Below are positions 54,298 to 64,000 of a stretch of DNA of 64,000 nucleotides, piece by piece. Below the pieces are notes generated by a model. The model was not told the DNA's origin, made no database searches, and worked only from the letters and a program-made list of their open reading frames with translations. The DNA lies in contig NC_079514.1 of NCBI RefSeq assembly GCF_000801105.2, forward strand, positions 12,214,001-12,278,000, given 5' to 3'. How positions within the stretch are numbered: the stretch's first letter is position 1; each line of letters starts with the position of its first letter. This DNA comes from Raphanus sativus (Eukaryota > Streptophyta > Magnoliopsida > Brassicales > Brassicaceae). Made by a program: the position numbers and the translations under genes.

Positions 54298-55800
54298 GTT
54301 ACAATCTTCGAAAATAACTTTGAACAGAAAATCTAAGAAGATTGATCGTCACATAGAAGGCCAAACGATGGTAATTGACATACCAAAATGTATATTTAGG
54401 CACGTACTTTTATATAGATGTATATGAATGCATGGGACAATATATACATGTACATGTAGCCAACCCCTTAGGAGTACATATGTTGTTGTTAAATATATAA
54501 ATAAATGCGATTGCCTATGTCTATGTATATATATTCTGAACGTTGATCCATTCCAAATTAATAATATGTTAGTTTGGGTTAATGCGATTTAGTACTAGAT
54601 TAGTAATAAAAACTTGAACGCGATAGACCTTTCAAGGGTCACATTCAGTTGTGGTCCATTGCACTAAAATATAATAACATTTACTCACTTTTTTCTTTTG
54701 AAAATTCATATATTAAGCGATGAATGTGTACCATTACCAATTGCCGAAAGATGGTGTACTATTACCAACTTATATATCAAAGATTATGGGGACCATGACG
54801 CATGAATTAGGCTTCCAAATTGTACTAAACCCTAATATTCAAATCTCACGCTGAGCTATCAAAGGTTGGGGACCATCCGATTTCGCGGTCCGAGTAGTAA
54901 ACAATTTTAAAGATAACTTATTTTTCTTGTCAGACAAGAAAAGTAGAAAAATTTCTATCATAAAATACGAAATAGATGTGTTTTCATTAGTGGGATTATA
55001 AGACATGGTTACTAGGATGATGGATGACATGCTTCTCGGGAACAACTAGTGTATATATAATATACATATATATTTGAAGAATCAAGTAGATGTGGTACCA
55101 CAAATGTAGGCCAAAGGGGAACTCTTACACGATGTTGCAATTTCGAAGACAAGTAGTTTGTATATTGCAAATTGACCCTTTGATGAGATTTAGGGACATA
55201 GCTTTTTTTATTCCCAATGTTCTTTAGTTCTTACATATAAGTTTTTTCATGATAAGTTTTTTTGTCAACTTTTTTCATGATAAGTTAATGTGCCCTAAAT
55301 ATTTTTTTTTGTAATGGAGTTCCTACCACAAGTATATAAATCTCTACTCTACTCTCACTAATCTACATATATTTGTAAAATGGGAGTTTAAATTAGCTAT
55401 AAAGATCCAAGAACGAATTGTATTGTGCAATCTGAACCATAGTCCCACAACGTTGACTAATAACAATAAAATTTTGAGATTAATCTGATTTTTTATCTTA
55501 TTATATGAAATAGTAGTTGGATAAAAACCTAGCCATCTATGTAAGAAAATAAATAGGAAACTTAGCAGGACTGAAAATATGTACTTAAACTCGTCAAACT
55601 GAAAGTGTTGAGAAAATACGAAACTGAACTTGAAAAAATAGAACTTAAAATTCAACTGAAATAAATAAATGCATTTAAGGTTTGTTTAGTAATTATGTGA
55701 ATAAATAAATTATAATTTTTAAAATTCATATTTAAATTTTTCGAACTTTAATTTTTATTTTCTAAACAAAAGTTATTTTTTCCTAATACAAGGAGATTTA
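54298..55800. other. AT-rich spacer
   Basis: No gene is supported. A few 60 to 100 codon open frames have no family features. Confidence 0.5.
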
Positions 55801-56448
55801 CACTAGGAAAAATCGACATAACTACGGTATTGCCACGAAAAAATTTGTAAGTACATAAAAGTTATATTTTCACCTAATCATCCACATTTTTAAAAAATAC
55901 GATAACAGAAAACCCATGGTTGAAATGTGGTTAAGATAGTCATGATCTAGTTTGGACATAAAACTTAGCTCTCTTGACACAATCTAGCCACAAAATAACA
56001 ATTGCTATATCTAGCCACAAAATTTTCGCATTAATTCTACGGCCACAATTTAAAAGCCACACTTTTGCCACAAAATTTTGTGGCTATATTAGTTTCTTAT
56101 ATACCCTCGATCCTAAACTTTAAAATTTTAGTTATATATCCTAAATACTAAATTCAGTTTCCAAATATAATATTTTCAAACTTTAAATCAAATATTATTT
56201 CTATAAATTTCATTCTAAATCTTAAATCTGAACGCTAAACTACGTACCTCAAATTCTATATCCTAAATACAAACTCCAACTATGATATTTTTATACTTTC
56301 TCCAGTCTTAAACCTATGATTCTAAACTTAATCTTTTATGAGCCTAATCTGAAATCACATACTTAGTCTTAAACATAAACCTTAAACCACATTCTTTAAA
56401 CCATATATCATAAACTTTAATCATTAATTTTTAAATAAAATATATTTC

Positions 56449-56452
<4 letters not shown>

Positions 56453-56499
<47 letters not shown>
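56453..56499. repeat. (TA)n microsatellite
   Basis: About 47 bp of uninterrupted TA inside the CACTA-like element. Confidence 0.9.
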
Positions 56500-56501
<2 letters not shown>

Positions 56502-58293
56502 AACTATATACAACACTTCAAATTTTAAATGAACCACTTCAAAAACAAAATTAAACCACACATCATATATAAACCCCACACCTAATTTTCCAAACAAAAA
56601 AATCATAAACCTTAAATTTTATATTTTAAACTTATAATTATCAAAATTAAATCATAAACTACAAAACCATAACTATAATCCTAAATTATGAAAGCTAATT
56701 ATTAATCTTAAATGTAAACCCCAGACATTATACTCCAAATCCTAAAGCATAAAAATTATACATCAATTATTTACAAATAAAATCTTAACCTAAATCTAAT
56801 ATCCAGTAGTCATAAGAAGTTATAATTTAAAAAAAATCATAAACCCTAAATCTTAACCTTATTTTCAAACATTTAAAATCATTTATACATGTTTTTTTGC
56901 TTTCAAAAATAGAGAGTTTGTTTCTTGTTAATTCATTTACAAGGGTGTAGTTTGGTATTCAAATTTATCCTTGAACTACTCTGCAATTTCAAAATGTGAT
57001 GTAGTATTTAAAGATCGAATCCATAGAAACTCGATTCGAACAATAAATTTCAGTATTCTAATTAAGCTAGACAAGCAAATAGAAAGCAGTAAACATCAGT
57101 AAACTAAATGGTTTGTGAGATATGGAGAAAGGCACTAGACGTAGAGAAATTCACAAGAAATTAAAATTGTAGATCAAACAATTATCAGAGTTTATGAAGA
57201 ACAATTTTAGAACTCAAATCAAATCAATCAACTTTTGTTGCAGAGATTACCTACGCCTAATTCCTAGCATCTCAAATCTCAAATATCTTTGCATATTAAA
57301 TCAGGTCAGATAAGTTCACTAAATTCATAAATAGATCTCTTTGCATATAGGTTTTTTGGCTCATCATTGATTAATTCAGGAAATCAATATGCTTTCGCAT
57401 TTACGAATTATCCTAAAGTCTAGATTTCAGGTTGTTAATCCATATCTTGCATTAAAAACAATCAAGATGAAGAATAAAGATAAACCTAACAATTCATTTT
57501 AGCAATTCACCAGTCCTTTAAAAACCCTGAATATAACTGGTGGTTTACTCAGATATGATCAATGAAATACGTATTAAAATAAATTGCATTAAGATAAGAG
57601 TAAGAAATACTTCATCAAATTTTTAAGAAGTTCTGACTTATCTCTCCAAAACATTGTAAAAGTAAAATAAAGCGTAGTCTAAATAATGCCTTAAAAATGT
57701 TTATACAGATCAAACACATTTGAGATTCTTTTGCAATGGTGAAGATTTTTGGTCTTTTGTAATTATTTGAAACTTCATTAAAACATGTCGGTTTATTTGG
57801 TCAGTGTGAGTGTCTACCGACACAGTTTATGGTGTCGATCAATACCAACCGAAAATACATTCTCCGACTTGATATTTCCAGCATCACTTCTTTTCATGAT
57901 TTAAAGTTCTTTAGAATTTCTAAAATGCTTTAAAACGTATATAAATCTGCAAAAGCTCTAAAATGACTCGAAATATAAAATACAAACTCTAAAATAGAAC
58001 TTATATCATGGTCAAAACCATAAAAACAATGATATATCATGGTTCGCCATTTTTAATCTTAAGTGTTGATAAGATTTTATCCAACATATCAGATTGATTT
58101 GGTTTTATTTTATGTTGTTTTTCATTCTTACCTCACCTCTCACGAACCCTATCTTTCTTATTCTCTGCTCTTCTTGTCCTAAGTTTTTTCTAGCCATGAT
58201 TGTGGTCATATCTCTTTCCCTTGATTTTAAAATAACTTAACATATTCTTTTCAACAAAAAATCCTGGTTATTTACACAGACACAATTTTTGAT

Positions 58294-59187
58294 GGGACAA
58301 TTTGAAAAAATACCCTATTCATGATTTAAATTTTGAAAAATACTTTTAGCTTTTTCATTTTTTTAAACTATACTTTCTCGTTTGTAATAAGACATTTTTG
58401 TCCTAATTTTATTAGCAATTACAAATTCTTATAATTAATTTATTACATTGATTATTATTTTATATGATTATTCTTTTGTAAGGGTTTTATGTGATTTTTG
58501 TTGTTATGTCTTGATGAAGTTGTTATCATTTGGTGTTTTGTGGAAGAAAAAAATTTGGTTGAATCTTTTCATTTTAGCAGTTCATCATTTTCACATCATA
58601 AAAACAGATAATTCAAACATTTTAAGAATGGTAAGATACATGAAATTATTTGCAAGAGTTCTTATGTGTTCCATACAAACACACAGAGATTTTGTTTTAG
58701 AAGAATTTATCAGTAAGGAAAAAAATTGTAAGAAAGAGAGGAGAAATACATAAACACACTGTTTGACTCTAAAGAAATTTGTTTGGATTATTTCATGTGT
58801 ATATATGTATATAAAAACAAGAAAAAAGTCACAAGATTAGAGTAAAAGATGTTTAGTGATTCAGTTAAGTGTTCAACAATTTTTGTTTTTAAAAATGTTA
58901 TTTTCTAAGAATAAGGATCTGGTTGATCATCAAGTAGTTAGTGGAGTTATTTTTCTATTTTATGTTAAGAGTATTAAAAATAATGATTGTTGATAAATTT
59001 GTTTTAATTTTTAATATGTATTTTCTGATTTAAATTAAATATCAAGTTAGATATTGGATAATATAAATATAAAATTTGGAAAATATAGTCATTTCATTTA
59101 TGAGTAAGTGTAGTTTAAATTTTTTTTTTTTAAAAGTGTAGTTTTCAAAATATAATTTCATCTAAGTGCACTTTTCCAAATTTTCCC
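58294..59187. mobile_element. Mutator-like element (MULE) nested in the CACTA-like element
   Basis: The left end GGGACAATTTGAAAAAATAC and the reverse complement of the right end, GGGAAAATTTGGAAAAGTGC, are inverted repeats that stay alike for some 50 bp. They are flanked by the identical 9-bp word ATTTTTGAT at 58285-58293 and 59188-59196, the duplication size of Mutator-like elements. It is 894 bp long and non-coding; the 101-codon frame at 58448 has no family features. Confidence 0.83.
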
Positions 59188-59244
59188 ATTTTTGATTATA
59201 TGGCTGCGATTTTTCCGTGGTTATACAGAACATTTTTATTAGTG

Positions 59245-60645
59245 TAAGTTATTTTAAAATCAAGGGAAAGAGATAAAAGTAATAGAACATCTTTAATAAT
59301 ACAATTGTTCTAGAAATCAAGAAGAGTCCACTAATATTAGTTAAAGCGTGAGAAGATTCTTAAACATATTAAAGAATGATAGTTGAGGATTAGAGAAGAT
59401 GCTGCATATAATTGGCACCATTCTTGCATGCTCCAGTTTGCACCATCAACCTTTCTTTTCTTTCTTTCTTTTCCTTTTGAGCATCCATCACAATAATTAT
59501 TAATCGAACCCTCTTTTGGAAAATGGGCACAAATGCATCAACATCCATGTGGGTAGACCACAGATTAAAAATAAACTATTGAAACGATTGGAAACTTACA
59601 AATGCATCAACATCCATACATTAATTTACATACTATGGGAATTGTAAGAACTAACTTCTTGAGAGTTAGTATGTTCATTTTTCGTAACACTGAGAGTTAG
59701 TATGTTCATATAACACTTTTTAATGGAAAACCCTCTACTATTTCCATATTTTATTTAAAAAAGTAAGTTTTATAGATTTCTATTTAAAGGTTAATTGTCA
59801 ATAAATAGATGGATTAGTCCATACTTTTATATATATCTTTTATTTTATTTTTTTTTTGCTTTTTTGATGAGATATCATTTCTCATGATTGAAATGATTTG
59901 ATTTTCGAACTATTTATTTTGATTTTTAGATCAGAATCTGATATCATTTTAAGTTTTATATATGTTTGACTAAAAATAAACCAACCGATCATGTTTTTGA
60001 TATTTCTTAATGTCCTTGTTTATTTATGATATAAATATTAATTTCTGCAGAAAATATAGGTAATTTTTAGTTATAACAAGATTATTTATTATTTTTCTCG
60101 AAAATGTTGTGAAATCTATTGTAAAAAAATGGATCATAGAGAAATTTGGTCTCTTAGTGAACGAATCTCTTGATGTTTATGATAAAAGTATAATTTAATA
60201 AGAAACAAATTATTGTAACTATCCATATAAAAGAGGCATCTTCTTTATAAAAGTCTAAATATATTGATGATTAGTTTGTAAAATATAGATTTCTTATAAA
60301 AATATAAGGACAAGATTATAATAATACAAATAGTGTGAAGAATGATTCTAAGGGAGCGCACTCGCTGATTTTAACGAAAAATAGCTCAACGTATTATGTG
60401 CATTATCTTGCTCATACATAATTTGGTTGGTGATTGTGACTAAAACAAACATTTTCATATTGATGTTTTGTTTGATATAAATTTTAAATTGTTAATTCCA
60501 TACAATAAAGGATGGTTAAGATCACGTCAACAATCTAGAGAATTACTGAGACTAATCACAAACTCGATTTCAGTTTTAATTACAATCACAACTTCATCCA
60601 ATTTGGTTTAACATGTAACTAGCGCATATACGAGGATATACGGTA
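59245..60645. other. AT-rich spacer
   Basis: No gene, RNA or bounded repeat is supported. The phrase AATGCATCAACATCCAT appears at 59531 and again at 59601. Confidence 0.45.
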
Positions 60646-60956
60646 AGAACATCTTCAACCAATATTCTGATTTTTATTCAAAAATAGAGTTTAAATAGAA
60701 ATATTCTTTAATTCCATTTTATTTTTCACTTCATAACAAAATAAAACAATTTTATTATATAAATATAATAATACATTTAATTTTTTGTTCGTTACTTTAT
60801 TTTCCACATCAAAACGAATTAAAATTAGCATAAAACTAAAATTGTATAATTACTCAATTTAAAAAAAAATAGAGTACAATTAAAGTGAAATTTATTTCTA
60901 TAATAGAATTATTTTATTTTTAAGAAATAAGTGAAAATTTGCAGTGGAAATGCTCT
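60646..60956. mobile_element. MITE, AGAGCAT/CTTCAA type
   Basis: The left end AGAACATCTTCAACCAATAT and the reverse complement of the right end, AGAGCATTTCCACTGCAAAT, bound about 310 bp of AT-rich DNA with AATAGAG and TTTATTTC words, the same class as the elements at 20821 and 40472. Confidence 0.55.
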
Positions 60957-62471
60957 AGTAATTTTTTTTATATTGCCAATAATGCTGTGGTATAATGAAG
61001 TTTGTTCGTCTGTCTATATTGATAATTTTAGTCCTTCCATCAACTTAAATCCCTTCTTGTATTATATTAGATGCTTATGGTAGCGTTATAATTTGTGTTA
61101 ACTTTTCTAATGTTCGGCCTTTGTAAAGGATTAGGATTTGTTACTTCTTATTATGATGGATCTGCTTCGGGCTATTTTATCCCTTAGCATTGGGTTGACA
61201 ATGTCATAAAAATATAATAATACAATCATTATAAATGAATTTATTATTGTAACTATGTTTTTAGTTCCTTATAAGTTAATTTGATGTTTTTTAATTTTGT
61301 TTTATTTTATGTACTTATTGATGTATTAATAAATTTCAAAACACCTATAGAAATCCAAAAGTTAACTATCTTCAATATTTTAAATTATCTTCAAAAACAG
61401 GAAAAAACTTAATTTCAAAAGCACAAATCATATTCTATAATTAAAACTACTAAAATGAGAAAATGGTCATGTAAGTACCAAACTGACACACTTTCATTAA
61501 AAAAACATAAACTCTTCATTAATATTTAAATATAAATTTATACTTGACCAAATCAAATTAAATACAAATTTAGTCAATTTTGATTTTCATTTAACCGACA
61601 TTTAATTTTTAACGGAAATCAAAACAACGTTGTTTTGAAAAAAAAAAATAATAATAATAAATTCTACTGTAAAATAATGAACTTACAAAATTTGGCCAAA
61701 AAAGCATGAACATTTTATTGATCCAAAAAAGATATTAAAAATTTTGGTTGAGACATGAACATGATCATGAACATTTCATCTCATTGGTAAGCCCACGGAC
61801 TGGCGCATGAAACCTTTGGATTTAAGACGACGGAGTGGATATAAATATATGGACCGCGGTCCTAACAGGCCGGCTCATTGCGATTAAGAAATAAAAACTA
61901 TACCATGAGATGGGTTATAATAAACACGAACCAGCCCGTTTGGCATCAAAATATAAGGGATTGATTCCATCTGTTTCATTGATTCATTAACCTTACCGAA
62001 AACATTTATATGAAAACTGAACCGTGTATTTAGTATAGTTTTAACAGATTCATCGTCTTTATATCTAAGAGAAACTGAATCCTAATTTATAGATATCCGA
62101 AGAAACTGATTAATACCTAAATTTATTTGAGTGTTAAGGTTATTTCAGTTCCATAGACCTGTCACCGCGCTCTACACTCAACCGCCGCTTAAGTAAGCTA
62201 GACTCCGAAGCTTACTCGCTAAAAGATAAGCTAAAAGAGAAATATACGAAACGAAAAATCAGGAGACTTGATTCCATAAAGCGTTTACAAAAGGAAAAAA
62301 AGTAGATTTATCAAGACACATATAATATATTCCAAACCATTTTATTAACCTCACTAGTCCGGTCTATCTAGTAAGGCACTACAAAGGTTAGAAATATACA
62401 AATCGAGATCTTTCTTTCTTCTAGTCCGTACGAAGACGCAGCTTTCCCTGTTCATATCTCCGTACATACTA
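60957..62471. other. Spacer and MYB 3' flank
   Basis: AT-rich up to about 61780. Then two GC-richer patches (61790-61890 and 62155-62230) appear, with no open frame or domain. The last 150 bp are probably the 3' UTR of the MYB gene, which reads leftwards. Confidence 0.4.
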
Positions 62472-64000
62472 CTAATTATAATTATAGCCTCCAGTGTTAA
62501 ATCCATCATAACTATAATCCCATGACCCACAGAAAGGAGCATTAATTCCGCAGCCGTTAAACTTCTCAGCAATGTTAGTAGCAGTTCTCTGTTCCGAGCC
62601 ACCACCAAAATGGTGTGGATCATGGTCGTCTAGACTCCACAAGCTGTCCCACAAGTTACGTTCGTCCATCATGGAGTGGTCGCTTGAGGTTGCTGCAACA
62701 ACTTGGGGCATAAGAAATTGGTCACTGAAGACACCAGTCTGGTAAGAGAAAGTGTTTTGCTCGTTGTCGAGATTCATGTGGTCTTTAGACACAAGCTGAG
62801 AAGATTGTGTCTGCTGTTGCGGTTGTGGTTTCAGATCTAGCTGTTTCCGGGATCTTTTGACTTTTTCTTGCTTCGAAAAAGATTTTTCCTTTTTCTTGTA
62901 ATGGGTTCTCCAATAATTCTTGATTTCATTATCTGTTCGTCCTGGTAAATATCTTGCGATTGTTGACCACCTATATATATTTTGCGAAAACTATATGTAA
63001 ATGCATGCCCATGAAGTATCTGAATATGTACAGAAAGTGAGCGTTGGTATATATACAACTACAAATGTACGATAATAAAAGGGACCGAACAACGCAATAA
63101 TGAATCATGCATACTATTAGTAAAATAAATCTAAAATGTATATCACTCATGTTGTCAGATAACTAGTAAGTACTACTAGCTATATAAGTTTGCATTTAGC
63201 TTCTCGAATTTAATTAGCATTTTGAAAGAAGAAAGGAGCTTACTTGTTACCCCAAAGGGAATGAAGCTCTAGGATGATTCCTTCTTCTTGAGGTGTGATT
63301 TGTCCTCTCTTAAGCCCTGGCCTTAAGTAGTTCACCCACCTTAGTCTACAGCTTTTGCCACTTCTATTCAACCCTAATTTACAATTCCATGACGAACAAA
63401 AATATTAAAAAGAGCACTAAGAATGGGTTTGACAAAACATGAACATGTCCAATTTAATGCAACTTGATGATCTTTATCTATATTATAAGATATAATGTGA
63501 ATGTTTCCTATTTTAACAGTATCTCGATCAACATGTACCCAGAATAATCGAAGTCAACTCCATAAAACAAGGAATCATAAGATCATCATCTTTTTTTATT
63601 TTCTAAAAAAAATAAACCCTAAAAGTTTATTCCACCATGACATTGTCTTATTGCTAACCATGAAAAGCATTCATTAGAAATGACAAAATAAACATCAAAC
63701 ATGTATTATCATCAAGAGCTTCATTAAGTCAACTATACCCCATATATATGATCTCCCCACTTGTCTTTTATTTATGGTCATACGAGCTTTTGATAGAGCA
63801 ACAATGAAGATTAGATGAGTAACATGTACATAAAAAGAAAAAATATATGTAGCCATGGTAAAATCAAAATAGTTTACCTGCACACTTAGCAACAGAGCTC
63901 CATCTTCCTTCCCCATTTGAAGTAACATACTCAGCAAGAAGTTTATCTTCTTCAGGTGTCCATGGTCCCTTTCTACATCCTTGTTGTTGATAAAGATCAT
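62472..64000 (-). CDS. MYB121: R2R3-MYB transcription factor, MYB121-like, N-terminus beyond window
   Basis: Three exons on minus: 63878-64000 (continuing past the right edge), 63244-63373 and 62472-62970. Exon 2 has the 130-bp length usual for R2R3-MYB genes. Repeat R2 reads [51 protein letters not shown]3 reads [43 protein letters not shown]. The first Trp of R3 is replaced by Ile (GQITPQEE), as is normal for plant R2R3 proteins. The C-terminus is Gln-rich, then acidic with [11 protein letters not shown], and ends GGYNYN. Such proteins bind AC-type or MYB-core promoter elements. This subgroup is linked to drought and salt responses; that, the symbol and At3g30210 synteny are recalled, not shown. 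The coding frame in the window is intact. An ATG in another frame at the edge is not the start. Confidence 0.88.

Larger units (their letters stand above)
55801..59244. mobile_element. CACTA-like transposon, non-autonomous, with nested insertion
   Basis: The left end CACTAGGAAAAATCGACATA and the reverse complement of the right end, CACTAATAAAAATGTTCTGT, share the CACTA tip and continue as AACTACGGTATTGCCACG and ATAACCACGG. Subterminal GCCACAA words recur at 55985-56090, as CACTA elements have. The flanking triplets are TTA and TAA, two of three alike. There is no transposase frame. Inside are a (TA)n run, an unidentified 56930-58070 segment and a nested MULE near the right end. Confidence 0.58.

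Noticed and set aside
58448..58753. 101-codon frame within the MULE
   Set aside because: Low complexity, no transposase motif, ends by chance in AT-rich DNA.
63695..64000. 101-codon minus frame beginning with ATG at the right edge
   Set aside because: The neighbouring frame encodes the MYB R2 repeat and continues past the edge; this ATG is out of frame with it.

Overview
The window is nuclear DNA of a flowering plant, almost certainly Brassica or a close relative. The genes have plant-type GT-AG introns, the spacers are very AT-rich, and the repeats (Helitrons with CTAG ends, CTCCAA-type MITEs, LINE tails) are those common in Brassicaceae. Eight multi-exon protein genes, one single-exon RING gene and one tRNA-Lys can be read. 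Exon joins were worked out by hand from splice sites, reading phase and family alignment from memory.

Layout from left to right: LINE tail remnant (1-172); RING-H2 E3 ligase (1080-1664, -); about 6 kb of AT-rich repeat with two facing Helitron 3' ends; AVT6-type amino acid transporter (7978-9705, +), convergent with an ABHD17-like hydrolase (10089-11995, -); RGF/GOLVEN root growth factor precursor (15551-16255, +); tRNA-Lys(CTT) (21650-21722, -); UMAMIT/WAT1-type transporter (21918-27283, -); a 6.5 kb gene-poor stretch and a decayed LINE (33952-34731); O-fucosyltransferase-like gene (35760-38815, +), convergent with augmin subunit 5 (39536-44180, -); a 1.16 kb (CT)n tract inside a retroposon (46273-47669); AGL79-like MADS gene (48317-51905, -); 10 kb of transposons, including a MULE nested in a CACTA element; and an R2R3 MYB gene (MYB121-like, 62472 to the right edge, -).

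From memory, the gene order matches a stretch of Arabidopsis chromosome 3 (At3g30460 RING, At3g30390 AVT6A, At3g30380 hydrolase, At3g30350 RGF4, At3g30340 UMAMIT32, At3g30300 O-FucT, At3g30260 AGL79, At3g30210 MYB121). AUG5 is the exception, because its Arabidopsis copy is on chromosome 5 (At5g38880). The genes do not form a pathway; they are linked by ancestry.

The main theme of the hunt is insertion biology that can be read at base level. A complete 2.26 kb Helitron sits in an intron of the UMAMIT gene. A poly(A) micro-insertion with a 15-bp target duplication breaks the first exon of the same gene, and a second such micro-insertion lies upstream of the RGF gene. A truncated LINE with a target duplication sits in AUG5 intron 1. 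A retroposon carrying the giant (GA)n tract is flanked by a 20-bp duplication. A MULE with a perfect 9-bp duplication is nested in a CACTA-like element. The AGL79-like gene carries a 1-bp loss and a 1-bp gain in two K-domain exons. No wholly new biological system was found.
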